Positions 19,435 through 30,417 of a stretch of DNA of 64,000 nt are shown piece after piece. A program made the translations under genes and the position numbers. Within the stretch, counting starts at the first letter, position 1. Each line of letters opens with the position of its first letter. This DNA comes from Arthrobacter psychrochitiniphilus (GTDB lineage: Bacteria > Actinomycetota > Actinomycetes > Actinomycetales > Micrococcaceae), in assembly GCF_003185915.1 (NCBI RefSeq), contig NZ_QHLZ01000005.1, forward strand, positions 268,002 through 332,001, read 5' to 3'. The notes below the pieces were generated by a model. It was not told the origin of the DNA. It made no database searches and saw nothing but the letters and a program-made list of their open reading frames with translations.

Positions 19435-20468
19435 TTGCTTCCCTCGCCCCACTTGCCTTGACCGGCAACGTGGTTGCGGCCATTCCGGCACCAGCTTGGT
19501 CTGGTTTTGATATTGGACCATTGCGTGTTCACGCGTACGCCCTATGCATTCTGCTGGGCATTGTTGCAGCCATTTGGCTGACAGACCGCCGCTGGCGCAA
19601 ACGCGGCGGACCCGAAGGATCCATCTGGGATATAGCCATCTGGGCTATTCCCTTTGGCATCATTGGTGGCCGGCTCTATCATGTGTTTTCCTCACCGGAT
19701 GCGTACTTCGGGCCGGGCTTTGACGGCACGGGCAACCTGGCGCTCATCCCGCAGATTTGGCTCGGCGGGCTCGGCATTTGGGGTGCCGTAGTTCTCGGTG
19801 TGGTGGGTGCCTGGATTGGCTGCCGCCGCGCCAATGTAAAGATTTCGGCATTCATTGACGCCGCCGCTCCCGGCATTCTGCTGGCCCAGGCCATTGGCCG
19901 TTGGGGGAATTACTTCAATCAAGAACTCTTTGGTGGGCCAACCACGCTGCCGTGGGGACTGAGTGTTTCACCGGAATTTGTGCCGGTAGGCTTCAGCCCT
20001 GACACTCTGTTCCACCCCACTTTCCTCTACGAATGCCTCTGGAACCTAGCAGGTGTTGCTACCCTGTTGCTCTTGGACCGCAAGCTCAAGTTGCGCAATG
20101 GCCGGCTCTTTCTTCTCTATGCCATGATCTACACCGCTGGCCGGGTCTGGATTGAGATGCTGCGTATTGACACCGCCGAGCAGATCACCATCTTGGGGAT
20201 GACAGCACGGCTGAACGTGTGGACCAGCATTCTGGTGTTTATTCTGGCCTTGGTGTTGTTCCTGGTGATTGGGCGGTACCGGCGAGGCAAGTCCAGTGAT
20301 TCCGTCTACCTCCCCGGCCACGGACCCGCTGAGGAGGACGCCCTAGTGGGAACGTCCGGCTCTGATGCGCCCACAGCTAACGCTGCCACTGACGCCCCTG
20401 GCGTTGGCCCTAGCGCTCCCACTGATGCCGGCACTCCTGCGGAGGCTAAGAAAGCAAGCGAAAACTAA
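19431..20468 (+). CDS. lgt: Prolipoprotein diacylglyceryl transferase
   Basis: Membrane enzyme that attaches diacylglycerol to the lipobox Cys of prelipoproteins. The family signature GRWGNYFNQELFGGPTTLPW is present near residue 160, with HPTFLYECLWN later and seven or so hydrophobic segments. 345 residues including a 55-residue Ala/Pro/Thr-rich cytosolic tail common in actinobacteria. Starts at GTG 19431 overlapping the trpA TGA, so it is read with the trp genes and ends at a strong terminator. Confidence 0.95.
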   Translation: MIASLAPLALTGNVVAAIPAPAWSGFDIGPLRVHAYALCILLGIVAAIWLTDRRWRKRGGPEGSIWDIAIWAIPFGIIGGRLYHVFSSPDAYFGPGFDGTGNLALIPQIWLGGLGIWGAVVLGVVGAWIGCRRANVKISAFIDAAAPGILLAQAIGRWGNYFNQELFGGPTTLPWGLSVSPEFVPVGFSPDTLFHPTFLYECLWNLAGVATLLLLDRKLKLRNGRLFLLYAMIYTAGRVWIEMLRIDTAEQITILGMTARLNVWTSILVFILALVLFLVIGRYRRGKSSDSVYLPGHGPAEEDALVGTSGSDAPTANAATDAPGVGPSAPTDAGTPAEAKKASEN

Positions 20469-20501
20469 GAACATCCCATTCCCTGCACAGGTGGGGAGAT
20501 A

Positions 20502-20534
20502 AAGGCGGTTCCGGAATACCGGAGCCGCCTTTTT
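20502..20534 (+). terminator. Rho-independent terminator after lgt
   Basis: AAGGCGGTTCCGG (20502-20514) pairs with CCGGAGCCGCCTT around AATA, followed by TTTTT with one G-T pair. It ends the trp-lgt operon. Confidence 0.93.
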
Positions 20535-20677
20535 CGTGCACCCCAACCAATGAGTGGCCCCAAAGCGTGAAGATCCGGGTATCCCAGTGGCTTCTTCTGG
20601 CATCCGCTCTCTGAGCCCGTGATCTGCCGCTGCCACCCACCAACCGGCCGACCCACCAACCCACTAACCCGCCAGCC

Positions 20678-20708
20678 CACTGCGCACCAGAGGCCTCTGG
20701 GTGCAGTG
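20678..20708 (+). repeat. Inverted repeat in the lgt-gltB gap
   Basis: A near-perfect dyad centred on CCAGAGGCCTCTGG (a 14-base perfect palindrome) with outer arms CACTGC and GCAGTG. It follows a low-complexity stretch of CCAACC/CCCACT units (20634-20678). No T-run follows. Nothing coding was seen from 20535 to 20774. Confidence 0.6.
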
Positions 20709-20774
20709 AGTCGATGCCACTAAGCAGTACACACCCGCAGAAATATTACTGATCGTGCTGAATGTCTTGTTATT

Positions 20775-20793
20775 TGAGAATTGCATATTCTCA
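20775..20793 (+). promoter_or_regulatory. Operator-like dyad and promoter region of gltB
   Basis: TGAGAAT (20775-20781) and ATTCTCA (20787-20793) form a perfect dyad with a 5-base spacer. TATATAGT at 20807-20814 just downstream is the best -10 candidate of the region. A regulator of nitrogen or amino-acid metabolism could bind here; which one cannot be told from the sequence. Confidence 0.5.
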
Positions 20794-20853
20794 CCTTCTG
20801 CACGGCTATATAGTGAAAGCCGCTGCATGGAACGCCTGAACAATGGATCTGCC

Positions 20854-20879
20854 TTCCTCAGTGCAAATGCACTAAGGAA
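20854..20879 (+). promoter_or_regulatory. 26-base imperfect palindrome in the gltB leader
   Basis: AGTGCA-AA-TGCACT (20860-20873) is flanked by TTCCT and AGGAA at matching distance, so 24 of 26 positions are symmetrical. It lies after the likely -10 box, hence either an operator blocking transcription or an RNA hairpin in the 200-base leader of gltB. Confidence 0.5.
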
Positions 20880-21074
20880 TCACGAATTCATGCGTAAACA
20901 GATCGGTGCTTAGCGCTCCGGTACCCCTCGGGGGTGTATCGCCGGGGCTTAAGCCACGCAGGGATCGCTACGGCAGGACCGCCAGAGGGATTAGTCTTCC
21001 GGCGCATGGGCCAGCGTCGTCCCGCATCAAGTGTTGTCCCACATCAACGCTCATACCTGGGGAAGGACCTCCAC

Positions 21075-24000
21075 ATGGTGACCAAGCAACAAAAAGGCAG
21101 TTCCCCTCGGCAAGCGGTTCAGCGGCGCGCGGCGCAGCAGCAAGTGAGCCAGCATCACCAGACCCTGCCTGACCAGATACAGCAGCCTGCAGCGCTCTCG
21201 CCGTTTACTCGATTTGCCACCATGCCGGAAAAGGCGGGGCTGTACAACCCCGAGCATGAGAAGGACGCGTGTGGGCTGGCCGTTGTTGCTACCCTGCGAG
21301 GCACTCCCGGACACCATATTGTGCAAAAAGCACTGATCGCACTGCGGAACTTAGAACACCGTGGCGCGGTCGGGGCTGATGAAGGCACGGGCGACGGCGC
21401 CGGCATTTTGACCCAGATCCCGGATGCGTTCTTCCGGGATGTGACGGATTTCCAGCTTCCCGCGCAGGGTAACTACGCGGTGGGAACCGCCTTTCTCCCA
21501 ACAGACCCCCAGGAGCTAGCCGCCGCACGGGAGGGCTTAGAGTCCCTTGCCGCTCGTGAAGGCCTGAGAGTTCTGGGTTGGCGGGATGTGCCCGTGGTGG
21601 CAAGTTTGGTGGGCGCTAGCGCCCTGGCCTGCATGCCTTATTTCAGTCAACTCTTCCTGACACTGGCCACCGAACCGCAGCAGCCGCTGGCAATCACCGA
21701 AGCCAATGAACTGGATGGTTTGGCCTACCGCCTGCGCAAGCGAGCGCAACAGAAATTTGGCGTGTACTTCCCTTCGCTATCATCCAAAACCATGGTCTAC
21801 AAAGGCATGGTCACCACGGCCCAGTTGGAGCCTTTCTACCCGGACCTCTCCGACGAGCGTTTCGCCAGCAAGCTTGCGGTAGTTCATTCACGGTTCTCCA
21901 CCAACACCTTCCCGTCGTGGCCGTTGGCGCAGCCTTTCCGTACCATCGCCCACAATGGCGAAATCAATACCGTCAAGGGAAACCGGAACTGGATGCGCGC
22001 CCGGCAGTCCACCCTGGCACACCCCTTGCTGGGGGACACCCCGGAGGAGTTATTTCCCATCTGTACCCCCGGCGCCTCGGACTCTGCCTCCTTCGATGAA
22101 GTGGCAGAACTGCTGTGGCTCGCTGGGCGGCCCATCACCGAAGCCATCATGATGATGATTCCGGAAGCGTGGGAAAACCATGCCACCATGGACCCTGCCC
22201 GGAGGGCGTTCTACGAATACCACTCACTCATGATGGAGCCGTGGGACGGGCCGGCCGCGGTGTCCTTCACTGACGGCACCCTGGTCGGTGCCACGTTGGA
22301 TCGCAATGGTTTGCGCCCCGCCCGCTATTGGACCACCACTGACGGGCTGGTTGTGCTGGCCTCCGAGGTTGGCGTTCTCGAGCTTGCCCCGGAAACTATC
22401 TCCAGCAAAGGCCGGGTAGCGCCGGGCACCATGTTCCTGGTGGACACTGACAAGGGTGTGATCATCAGTGACGCCAGCATCAAGGCCCAGGCCGCAGCCG
22501 CCCAGCCCTATGAGCAATGGGCAAAGGAGAACACCTTGCGCCTGGCTGACTTGCCGGATCGCGAGCATGTCATTCACACCACCGCCTCAGTGCTGCACCG
22601 CCAGCGCACGTTTGGCTACACCACTGAAGAGCTGAAGATCCTGCTGGGGCCCATGGCCGCTACGGGTGCCGAACCTCTCGGTGCCATGGGGACCGATACT
22701 CCGGTGGCGGTGCTCTCCAAACGGCCAAGGCTCCTCTTTGACTACTTTGTTCAACAGTTCGCTCAGGTGACCAACCCGCCCTTGGACGCGATTCGTGAAG
22801 AACTCGTCACATCTTTGAACACCACCATTGGTCCGCAAGGGAATCTGCTCTCCCGCAACAAAGTGGCGGCGCCCCAGCTTTCCCTGACCTTCCCTGTGAT
22901 CAACAATGATGAACTTGCCAAGATTGCCAATATGGAAACCCCTCTTGGGGCGGATGGTTCCGGTGGGGCGCGGATTGCCATGAAGGTGCGTGGCTTGTAC
23001 AAGCACGACGGCGGCGAGCGTGCCTTGCGTGCCCGGCTGACCGAGATCTGTGAGCAGGTTTCCGGGGCCATCAACCGTGGTGTGCAGTATGTGGTGCTCT
23101 CCGATAGGGACTCTTCCGCCGCGTGGGCACCCATCCCGTCACTGCTATTGCTCAGCGCCGTTCATCACCACTTGTTGCGCAGTGCCAACCGCACTAAAGT
23201 CTCCCTGGTGGTTGAGGCGGGAGATGTCCGCGAGGTCCACCACGTTGCTGTTCTGGTGGGTTACGGGGCGGCAGCAGTCAATCCATACCTGGCCATGGAA
23301 TCGGTGGAGGAATTGGTACGCACCGGTGATGTGACGGTAGTGACGGCGGAGCAGGCTGTGTACAACCTGATCAAGGGATTGGGTAAAGGCGTCCTGAAGA
23401 TCATGTCAAAAATGGGCATCTCTACCGTGTCTTCCTATTGCGGAGCACAAACTTTTGAAGCTTTAGGGCTATCGCATGAACTCGTCAGTGACTACTTCAC
23501 CGGCACTGTATCCCAGCTGGGAGGTGTGGGCCTTGATGTGATCGCCGCAGAGGTCAGCGCCCGGCACATCCTTGCCTACCCTGTTGATGGGGTAGACGTG
23601 CCGCACCGCCCGCTTCTGGGCGGTGGCGAGTATCAGTGGCGCCGCGATGGTGAACCCCACCTGTTCAACCCTGACACCGTGTTCCGGCTCCAGCATGCCA
23701 CCAGGGAACGCCGCTATGACATCTTCAAAAAGTACAGCGACGGCATCAACGATCAGGCCCGCGAACTTAACACCTTCCGCGGCCTGCTCACCTTCAAGGA
23801 CCGCCAACCCATCCCGCTGGAGGAAGTCGAAGCAGTACACAGCATTGTTAAGCGGTTCTCCACCGGAGCCATGAGCTACGGTTCCATCTCCCAAGAGGCG
23901 CACCAGACGCTGGCCATTGCCATGAACCGGTTGGGTGCAAAATCAAATACGGGGGAGGGCGGGGAAGATGTTGACCGGCTCCTCGATCCGGAACGCCGCA

Positions 24001-25781
24001 GCGCCATCAAACAAGTTGCCTCGGGCCGTTTTGGTGTGACAAGCCTGTACCTGAGCAATGCCACGGACATCCAAATCAAAATGGCTCAAGGCGCCAAGCC
24101 TGGTGAGGGCGGGCAGCTCATGGCCCAAAAAGTATACCCGTGGATTGCCGAGACCAGGCACTCAACACCCGGGGTGGGACTCATCTCTCCGCCGCCGCAT
24201 CACGATATTTATTCGATCGAAGACTTGGCCCAGCTGATCTATGACTGCAAACGAGCCAACCCCAGCGCCAGGGTCCACGTCAAGCTCGTCTCTGAGATGG
24301 GAATTGGCACCGTAGCGGCCGGCGTGACCAAGGCCAAGGCCGACGTGGTCCTGGTTTCCGGGCACGACGGCGGAACCGGCGCCTCCCCGCTGAACTCGCT
24401 TAAACACGCGGGGATGCCATGGGAGCTGGGGTTGGCCGAAACTCAGCAAACCCTGCGTCTGAACGGTTTGCGTGAACGGGTTGTGGTACAGGTGGATGGA
24501 CAGCTGAAGACGGGCCGCGATGTGGTGATTGCCGCGCTGCTAGGGGCCGAGGAGTACGGCTTCGCCACGGCACCGCTGGTAGTTTCCGGCTGCGTCATGA
24601 TGCGTGTGTGCCATCTGGATACCTGCCCCGTGGGTGTGGCCACCCAGAACCCCGAGTTGCGCAGCAGGTTCACGGGAAAGCCAGAATTCGTGGTCAACTT
24701 CTTCGAGTTCCTGGCGCAGGAGGTGCGTGAGACATTGGCCGCGCTAGGCTTCCGCACTTTGGAGGAGGCCATTGGTCACAGCGAGGTGCTGGACTTGCGT
24801 GCAGCCGTGGGCCATTGGAAAACAGCGGGGCTGGATCTGAGCCCCATCCTCTCCGATGCAGGAGTTCGCCCGGATGCCCCCGTGCGGAATCTGGTCCAAC
24901 AAAACCATGAGCTGGAGAAGCACTTTGACCAGCAGCTCATCACCATGGCACAGGATGCACTCACAGCGCGTGTCCCGGTGAAAATCAGTCTGCCTATTGT
25001 CAACACGGACCGTTCGGTTGGCACCATGCTGGGCCATCACGTCACCCGCACGTTTGGTATTGACCTCCTGGGTCCGGACACGATTGACGTGACGCTGAAG
25101 GGACAAGCTGGTCAGTCACTGGGCGCGTTCCTGCCCGCAGGGATCACGCTGCGTTTGCTCGGCGATGCCAACGATTACGTGGGCAAAGGACTTTCAGGGG
25201 GCCGGATCACGGTGACTCCTGAGCGTGAAAGCAAGTTCGTCGCGGAGGAAAATGTGATTGCCGGGAACGTCATTGGCTACGGTGCCACCAGCGGGGAGAT
25301 GTTCCTCCGCGGACTAGTGGGGGAGCGCTTCCTAGTCCGCAATTCCGGGGCAACCGCTGTGGTTGAGGGTATAGGGGACCATGGGTGTGAATACATGACA
25401 GGTGGCACCGCCTTAATTTTGGGAGCCACAGGACGCAATTTTGGTGCAGGCATGTCCGGCGGCACGGCTTACGTTTTGGACTTGGACAGGATGTTAGTGA
25501 ACAAGGCGGCGCTGGAAGCGGGGGAACTGGTGCTCTTGAGCCCGGACAGCGTTGATGCAGACGTGATCGGCTCACTGTTGCGCCGGCACGCCGAAGAGAC
25601 CGGTTCAGAAGTTGCCTCAGCCCTCCTCGCCGATTTCCCGGCCACCCTGGCGCGGCTGACAAAGGTCCTGCCCCGCGACTATGCAGCAGTTTTACAAACC
25701 CGGTTGGCAGCAGCTGATCTGGGTGAGGATCCGGATGGGGCAACCGTCTGGGCGAAAATTTTGGAGGTTACCCGTGGCTGA
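21075..25781 (+). CDS. gltB: Glutamate synthase, large subunit
   Basis: Converts glutamine and 2-oxoglutarate to two glutamates. The N-terminal class II amidotransferase domain begins at C66 ([12 protein letters not shown]), so the preceding 65 residues would be a propeptide, longer and more Gln-rich than usual. The central and FMN-binding domains follow, with the [3Fe-4S] cysteines C1173, C1179 and C1184 in [15 protein letters not shown], then the C-terminal GXGXG beta-helix ([23 protein letters not shown]). 1568 residues. ATG 21075 is chosen because GGGGAAGGA lies 8-9 bases upstream; the frame is open to 20934. Overlaps gltD by eight bases. Confidence 0.95.
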   Translation: MVTKQQKGSSPRQAVQRRAAQQQVSQHHQTLPDQIQQPAALSPFTRFATMPEKAGLYNPEHEKDACGLAVVATLRGTPGHHIVQKALIALRNLEHRGAVGADEGTGDGAGILTQIPDAFFRDVTDFQLPAQGNYAVGTAFLPTDPQELAAAREGLESLAAREGLRVLGWRDVPVVASLVGASALACMPYFSQLFLTLATEPQQPLAITEANELDGLAYRLRKRAQQKFGVYFPSLSSKTMVYKGMVTTAQLEPFYPDLSDERFASKLAVVHSRFSTNTFPSWPLAQPFRTIAHNGEINTVKGNRNWMRARQSTLAHPLLGDTPEELFPICTPGASDSASFDEVAELLWLAGRPITEAIMMMIPEAWENHATMDPARRAFYEYHSLMMEPWDGPAAVSFTDGTLVGATLDRNGLRPARYWTTTDGLVVLASEVGVLELAPETISSKGRVAPGTMFLVDTDKGVIISDASIKAQAAAAQPYEQWAKENTLRLADLPDREHVIHTTASVLHRQRTFGYTTEELKILLGPMAATGAEPLGAMGTDTPVAVLSKRPRLLFDYFVQQFAQVTNPPLDAIREELVTSLNTTIGPQGNLLSRNKVAAPQLSLTFPVINNDELAKIANMETPLGADGSGGARIAMKVRGLYKHDGGERALRARLTEICEQVSGAINRGVQYVVLSDRDSSAAWAPIPSLLLLSAVHHHLLRSANRTKVSLVVEAGDVREVHHVAVLVGYGAAAVNPYLAMESVEELVRTGDVTVVTAEQAVYNLIKGLGKGVLKIMSKMGISTVSSYCGAQTFEALGLSHELVSDYFTGTVSQLGGVGLDVIAAEVSARHILAYPVDGVDVPHRPLLGGGEYQWRRDGEPHLFNPDTVFRLQHATRERRYDIFKKYSDGINDQARELNTFRGLLTFKDRQPIPLEEVEAVHSIVKRFSTGAMSYGSISQEAHQTLAIAMNRLGAKSNTGEGGEDVDRLLDPERRSAIKQVASGRFGVTSLYLSNATDIQIKMAQGAKPGEGGQLMAQKVYPWIAETRHSTPGVGLISPPPHHDIYSIEDLAQLIYDCKRANPSARVHVKLVSEMGIGTVAAGVTKAKADVVLVSGHDGGTGASPLNSLKHAGMPWELGLAETQQTLRLNGLRERVVVQVDGQLKTGRDVVIAALLGAEEYGFATAPLVVSGCVMMRVCHLDTCPVGVATQNPELRSRFTGKPEFVVNFFEFLAQEVRETLAALGFRTLEEAIGHSEVLDLRAAVGHWKTAGLDLSPILSDAGVRPDAPVRNLVQQNHELEKHFDQQLITMAQDALTARVPVKISLPIVNTDRSVGTMLGHHVTRTFGIDLLGPDTIDVTLKGQAGQSLGAFLPAGITLRLLGDANDYVGKGLSGGRITVTPERESKFVAEENVIAGNVIGYGATSGEMFLRGLVGERFLVRNSGATAVVEGIGDHGCEYMTGGTALILGATGRNFGAGMSGGTAYVLDLDRMLVNKAALEAGELVLLSPDSVDADVIGSLLRRHAEETGSEVASALLADFPATLARLTKVLPRDYAAVLQTRLAAADLGEDPDGATVWAKILEVTRG

Positions 25782-27240
25782 TCCACATGGATTCTTGAAC
25801 AATCGCGAACGTATCACCCAGAAGCGGCGCCCCGTCCCCGTGCGTCTCATGGACTTCAAAGAAGTCTATGAGGCTCAGGAAAAAGGCGTACTCAAGGCCC
25901 AGGCCGGACGTTGCATGGACTGTGGGGTGCCGTTCTGCCATCAGGGCTGTCCCCTGGGAAACCTGATTCCGGAATGGAATGACCTCACGTGGCGGGACAA
26001 AGGCCAGGATGCTATTGAGCGCCTGCACTCCACCAACAACTTTCCTGAGTTCACTGGCCGGCTGTGCCCGGCTCCCTGTGAAAGTGCCTGTGTGCTGGGG
26101 ATCAATCAGCCTGCCGTGACCATCAAACAAGTTGAGGTCTCGATCATCGATGAGGCCTTCAACCAGGACTGGGTCCACCCGCTGCCGCCCACCAGGCTCA
26201 CAGGCAAGACAGTCGCCGTCGTAGGTTCCGGGCCTGCCGGGCTGGCTGCGGCCCAGCAGCTGACCCGAACCGGGCACACCGTGGTTGTGTACGAGCGCGC
26301 GGAACGTATTGGTGGGCTGCTGCGCTACGGAATTCCTGATTTCAAGCTGGAGAAGGAGAGCGTGGATCGCCGGGTGGTGCAGATGGAGGCGGAAGGAACC
26401 CGTTTCCGCACGGGCGTGGAGGTTGGGCGTGACATTGGGTGGCAGGACCTGCGGCGCCGAGTTGACGCCGTCATTGTTTGCACGGGTGCCACGGTGCCGC
26501 GTGATCTGCCTATTCCGGGCCGTGAGCTGGCGGGTGTACATTTCGCCATGGACTATCTGGTGCAGGCCAACAAGAAAGTTGCGGCTGAAACGTTCGGCAC
26601 CGGCGAGGCAGGGCTCATTGATGCCCGCGGTAAGCATGTGGTCATCTTGGGCGGTGGAGACACCGGTGCCGACTGTTTGGGCACGGCGCATCGCCAGGTG
26701 GCCGCTTCAGTGACAACGCTGGCTATTGGCCAGCAGCCTCCGCGGGAACGTTCTGCACACCATCCGTGGCCCATGTTTCCCAACCTTTTTGAAGTGGCCA
26801 GTGCGCACGAGGAAGGTGGGGAGCGGACATACTTGGCGTCCACGGTGGAATTTTTAGGCGACAACGGAGTTCTGAGCGGGCTAAAAATTGCCGAGACAGA
26901 GTACCGTGATGGCGCCCGTGTGCCCAAGGCTGGTACGGAGCGGATTATCCCGGCAGATCTGGTGCTCCTTTCCCTAGGATTCACAGGTCCTGAATCTGAG
27001 CAGTTGGTTCAGCAAATCACGGTCAGTTTGGACTCCCGCTCAAATATTGATAGGGACGGCTACTACATGACACAGTGCGAGGGCGTGTTTGCTGCCGGAG
27101 ATGCCGGGCGCGGACAATCACTGATTGTGTGGGCCATTGCCGAGGGCCGGGCCTGTGGGGCTGCAGTGGATAAATACTTGATGGGCGAGACTTTTTTGCC
27201 TGCGCCTGTCTCACCCAGTGACTCGGCTATCAGTGTGTAG
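25774..27240 (+). CDS. gltD: Glutamate synthase, small subunit (NADPH)
   Basis: Passes electrons from NADPH through FAD and two [4Fe-4S] clusters to GltB. Cluster cysteines are in [17 protein letters not shown] and [15 protein letters not shown]. The FAD-binding [17 protein letters not shown] and NADPH-binding [13 protein letters not shown] follow, and [21 protein letters not shown] near the end. Start is GTG 25774 inside the gltB end, with TTGGAGGT before it. 488 residues. Confidence 0.95.
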   Translation: MADPHGFLNNRERITQKRRPVPVRLMDFKEVYEAQEKGVLKAQAGRCMDCGVPFCHQGCPLGNLIPEWNDLTWRDKGQDAIERLHSTNNFPEFTGRLCPAPCESACVLGINQPAVTIKQVEVSIIDEAFNQDWVHPLPPTRLTGKTVAVVGSGPAGLAAAQQLTRTGHTVVVYERAERIGGLLRYGIPDFKLEKESVDRRVVQMEAEGTRFRTGVEVGRDIGWQDLRRRVDAVIVCTGATVPRDLPIPGRELAGVHFAMDYLVQANKKVAAETFGTGEAGLIDARGKHVVILGGGDTGADCLGTAHRQVAASVTTLAIGQQPPRERSAHHPWPMFPNLFEVASAHEEGGERTYLASTVEFLGDNGVLSGLKIAETEYRDGARVPKAGTERIIPADLVLLSLGFTGPESEQLVQQITVSLDSRSNIDRDGYYMTQCEGVFAAGDAGRGQSLIVWAIAEGRACGAAVDKYLMGETFLPAPVSPSDSAISV

Positions 27241-27309
27241 TGCCGAGACGATAGGCTAGAGGCAAGTCACTAAAAATTTCTGCTGAAAAACACACACAAG
27301 GTAGGTACA

Positions 27310-28794
27310 TTGAGACGCGCAAAAATTGTTGCGACTTTCGGGCCGGCAATCGCCAGCTATGAAAACACACTTGCGGTACTGGAGGCGGGCGTCAACGTAG
27401 CCCGCATGAACATGAGCCACGGCGATTACACCGTGCACCAAAATACGTACAACAACGTCCGTAAGGCCGCTGAGGCACTGGGCAAGCCCGTAGCTGTGAT
27501 GGCTGACTTGCAGGGCCCCAAAATCCGTTTGGGCCGTTTCGCCAATGGCGAGGGCTATGATCTGGCCGTGGGCGATGTTTTCACCATCACCACCGAGGAC
27601 GTTCCGGGCACCAAAGATATCTGCTCCACCACGCTTAAGTCTTTGACTGAAGACGTCAAGGTTGGCGACATCATGCTGATCGACGATGGCAAGGTCTCCG
27701 TTCAGGCAACTGCGGTTGACTCCATCAAGGTTGTTACCGTTGTTACCGTTCCGGGCAAGGTCTCCAACAACAAGGGCATCAACCTACCCGGTGTTGCTGT
27801 GAACGTCCCCGCCTTGAGCGAAAAAGATGAAGACGATCTGCGCTGGGCACTTGAGTGCGGCGTGGACTTGGTCGCTTTGTCGTTCGTGCGTGACGCCGCT
27901 GATATCAGCCGTGTCCACGAGATCATGGACGAAGAAGGCCGCCGCGTGCCGGTGATTGCCAAGATCGAAAAGCCGCAGGCCGTGGCGAACTTGGAAGCAA
28001 TTGTTGACGCGTTTGACGCCATCATGGTTGCTCGTGGGGACTTGGGTGTGGAGCTTCCCTTGGAAGATGTCCCGCTGGTTCAGAAGAAGTGTGTTGAAAT
28101 GGCACGCCGCTGGGCCAAGCCCGTCATCGTAGCCACGCAGGTGCTTGAATCCATGATCGAAAGCCCTCGCCCCACCCGCGCAGAAGCTTCTGACTGCGCA
28201 AACGCTGTGCTCGACGGTGCAGATGCAGTCATGCTCTCCGGCGAGACAAGCGTTGGTAAGTTCCCGATCGAGACCGTCAAGGTCATGGCCCGGATCATCG
28301 AAGCTGCTGAAGAAGAAGCCGGCATGAAGCTGATCCCCAAGCTCGGCTCTCAGCCCAGAACCCGCGGCGGCGTCATCACCGCAGCAGCTGTGCAGATCGC
28401 CGATCAGCTGGACGCGAAGTTCATTGCCACGTTCACACAGTCGGGTGACTCCGCTCACCGCCTCTCCCGCCTGCGCCCGTCCAAGCAGGTCTTCGCGTTC
28501 ACTCCGGATGAGCGTGTTCGGAACCAGCTGGCCCTTGCTTGGGGTATTGAGCCCGTGCTGGTTCCCTCTGTTGCTCACACTGACGCCATGACCGAGCAGG
28601 TTGATACCACGCTGTTGGCCAAGGGCTTGGTTGAGGAAGGCGACATGGTTGTTATTGCAGCCGGTTCCCCTCCCGGACAGGCTGGCTCCACCAACTTGGT
28701 TAAGGCACACGTGGTTGGCGATCAAGCTGATATCGGAAAGACCGGCGGCGTTCGCGCAGTCAAGGAAAAGATTGGTCCCTGGCCCGTTGGCTAA
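27310..28794 (+). CDS. pyk: Pyruvate kinase
   Basis: Final ATP-making step of glycolysis. Motifs: MRRAKIVATFGPA, NVARMNMSHGDY, DLQGPKIRLG, VALSFVRDAADI, VIAKIEKPQAV with the catalytic Lys, MVARGDLGVELP and the C-terminal allosteric domain. Translation starts at TTG 27310 with AAGGTAG nine bases before; no ATG fits the conserved N-terminus. 494 residues. Monocistronic: promoter-like TAGGCT at 27250 lies upstream and a terminator downstream. Confidence 0.95.
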   Translation: MRRAKIVATFGPAIASYENTLAVLEAGVNVARMNMSHGDYTVHQNTYNNVRKAAEALGKPVAVMADLQGPKIRLGRFANGEGYDLAVGDVFTITTEDVPGTKDICSTTLKSLTEDVKVGDIMLIDDGKVSVQATAVDSIKVVTVVTVPGKVSNNKGINLPGVAVNVPALSEKDEDDLRWALECGVDLVALSFVRDAADISRVHEIMDEEGRRVPVIAKIEKPQAVANLEAIVDAFDAIMVARGDLGVELPLEDVPLVQKKCVEMARRWAKPVIVATQVLESMIESPRPTRAEASDCANAVLDGADAVMLSGETSVGKFPIETVKVMARIIEAAEEEAGMKLIPKLGSQPRTRGGVITAAAVQIADQLDAKFIATFTQSGDSAHRLSRLRPSKQVFAFTPDERVRNQLALAWGIEPVLVPSVAHTDAMTEQVDTTLLAKGLVEEGDMVVIAAGSPPGQAGSTNLVKAHVVGDQADIGKTGGVRAVKEKIGPWPVG

Positions 28795-28806
28795 GCTTTC
28801 TTGACC

Positions 28807-28859
28807 AAAGCACGAGACGGCGGCACTCACCGATTGGTGGGTGCCGCCTCAGTGCTTTG
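28807..28859 (+). terminator. Two-part terminator hairpin after pyk
   Basis: The inner stem GGCGGCAC/GTGCCGCC (28819-28826 with 28841-28848, extended by TCACC/GGTGG-like pairs) is enclosed by the outer pair AAAGCAC/GTGCTTT (28807-28813 with 28852-28858). Confidence 0.8.
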
Positions 28860-28934
28860 TGGGCCGGTGAGCTATTCTGGCCCCACGCCGGCACGTTCCC
28901 TGGCTGAGGAACGAAGCGAGGGGGCCGGTGGGGA

Positions 28935-29537
28935 CTAGTTGACCTGGTTGATAATGGTCTCGGCTACTTCGCGCATGCTCAAGCGGCGGTCCATGGAGGT
29001 CTTCTGGATCCAGCGGAAAGCCTCGGGCTCGCTCAAGCCCATCTTGGTGGTCAGTAGGGACTTGGCGCGCTCTACGAGCTTGCGGGTGGCGAACTGCTCC
29101 TGGAGATCGGAAACTTCTTCCTCGAGCGCCTTGATCTCTTCGTGGCGGGATAGCGCGATCTCCAGTGCCGGGATGAGGTCAGCGGGGGTGAAGGGCTTGA
29201 CCACGTAGGCCATGGCGCCGGCGTCGCGGGCACGCTCCACGAGTTCCTTCTGGCTGAAGGCTGTGAGCAAGACCACGGGGGCAATGCGAGCCTTGACGAT
29301 GATCTCAGCTGCCGTGATGCCATCCATGACGGGCATCTTGACATCCATCAGGACCAGGTCCGGCTTGAGTTCCTTGGCGAGCTCCACGGCCTTCTCGCCG
29401 TTGTCCGCTTCGCCAACAACGTCGTAGCCCTCTCCTCGAAGAATTTCCATGATGTCCAGGCGGATTAGTGTTTCATCCTCAGCAACAATGACGCGGCGTG
29501 CGGGGGAGGTGGGGGTTGATTCCGCTTGTTCAGACAC
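28935..29537 (-). CDS. pdtaR: ANTAR response regulator (PdtaR type)
   Basis: N-terminal receiver domain (VIVAEDETLIRLDIMEIL, phospho-acceptor in DLVLMDVKMPVMDG, conserved Lys in YVVKPF), a coiled-coil linker (about residues 135-150) and a C-terminal ANTAR RNA-binding domain (LVERAKSLLTTKMGLSEPEAFRWIQ). ANTAR proteins bind paired hairpins in mRNA and prevent termination. The mycobacterial relative Rv1626 pairs with the kinase PdtaS, which is not next to this gene. Start is GTG 29537 after AAGGAG. 200 residues, opposite strand to pyk, which is the usual actinobacterial order. Confidence 0.92.
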   Translation of the reverse strand: MSEQAESTPTSPARRVIVAEDETLIRLDIMEILRGEGYDVVGEADNGEKAVELAKELKPDLVLMDVKMPVMDGITAAEIIVKARIAPVVLLTAFSQKELVERARDAGAMAYVVKPFTPADLIPALEIALSRHEEIKALEEEVSDLQEQFATRKLVERAKSLLTTKMGLSEPEAFRWIQKTSMDRRLSMREVAETIINQVN

Positions 29538-29717
29538 AAAGACTCCTTGTAAAGGGTGAGGTACACCACATTTTGCAAATAATTACCCCCGAAGGGGCTT
29601 CAGTTCCACAAAACAGCCTATATGCATGTAGAGTAGATGCGCGCACTCGTTCGGAAGTGATTCCACAAACGGGGGCGTGATGTTCGTAACGGTGTTGCTT
29701 GCAGCACGTTAATGAAG

Positions 29718-29798
29718 GCCCGAGTGGCGGAATGGCAGACGCGCTGCACTCAAAATGCAGTATCGAAAGATGTGTGGGTTCAAGTCCCACCTCGGGCA
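29718..29798 (+). tRNA. tRNA-Leu (anticodon CAA)
   Basis: Acceptor strands GCCCGAG and CTCGGGC pair perfectly; the anticodon loop is CTCAAAA with CAA, reading UUG; a short variable arm of class II type and the T-arm GTGGGTTCAAGTCCCAC follow. Discriminator A at 29798; CCA is not encoded. It marks the left edge of the stress-gene block. Confidence 0.96.
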
Positions 29799-29809
29799 CA
29801 TTTCATACA

Positions 29810-29846
29810 AAGAATGACCTCCTGGAGACAGGGGGTCATTCTTGTT
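29810..29846 (+). terminator. Terminator after tRNA-Leu
   Basis: AAGAATGACC (29810-29819) pairs with GGTCATTCTT (29834-29843), followed by GTTT. It lies 11 bases past the tRNA. Confidence 0.8.
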
Positions 29847-29961
29847 TCCGCCTGGTGCTGTCCGCGTAGCTCCGCTGGTGAATGGGAGATGGGGGGCAGT
29901 GCCCTCGCTGAGGCCGGTATTTCCTTGCCAGCATCATTGTGTTGCAGATATGTCCCCCAGT

Positions 29962-30417
29962 TCATGCATGGTCCTGTCCTGGCTTTGGGGCGTGGACAAT
30001 GAGCACGGGACAGTGGGCGTGGGAAACGCAGGCGGAACTGACCGAACCCATCAGCAGGCCGGTGAATCCGCCAAATCCACGCCGGCCCAGAACCAGCAGT
30101 GAAGCCTCCTTACTGGCCTCGATCAGGCTCTGTCGGGGAGGCCCCATTTTCAGTCCGGTAGTCAGGTTTTCGGGCCAGTCCATGCCAAATGCGGCCTCGA
30201 TCGCAGTGTCCAGAATCCCCTGTGCCGCCCCCTTGAAGTCGAAGGTGCCCACAGAGTAGGGAAGTTGGTAAGAAGTGGGAATTGTCCAGCACACCAGAGC
30301 GCGGACGGGTGTGCCCAGTCTGGTGGACAGTCTGACAGCTTCCTGCAGTGCCGCAATGGAGGGTTGGGATCCATCGACCCCCACCACGATGGCTGTCGGG
30401 ACCAGTTTGCCGTTCAT
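29962..30417 (-). CDS. Universal stress protein (UspA family)
   Basis: Single-domain universal stress protein of 151 residues. IVVGVDGSQPSIAAL opens the fold and the ATP-binding loop LGRRGFGGFTGLLMGSVSSAC follows the G-2x-G-9x-G-S pattern, with CPVLIVH as last strand. It begins in an ATGA overlap with the end of the phosphoketolase wreck upstream, so it was, or is, the distal gene of that transcript. In DosR regulons universal stress proteins are among the most numerous members. Confidence 0.9.
   Translation of the reverse strand: MNGKLVPTAIVVGVDGSQPSIAALQEAVRLSTRLGTPVRALVCWTIPTSYQLPYSVGTFDFKGAAQGILDTAIEAAFGMDWPENLTTGLKMGPPRQSLIEASKEASLLVLGRRGFGGFTGLLMGSVSSACVSHAHCPVLIVHAPKPGQDHA

Noticed and set aside
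29718..29798. tRNA-Leu as integration site of a mobile island
   Set aside because: No integrase gene and no second copy of the tRNA 3' end were seen to the right, so integration cannot be claimed from this window.
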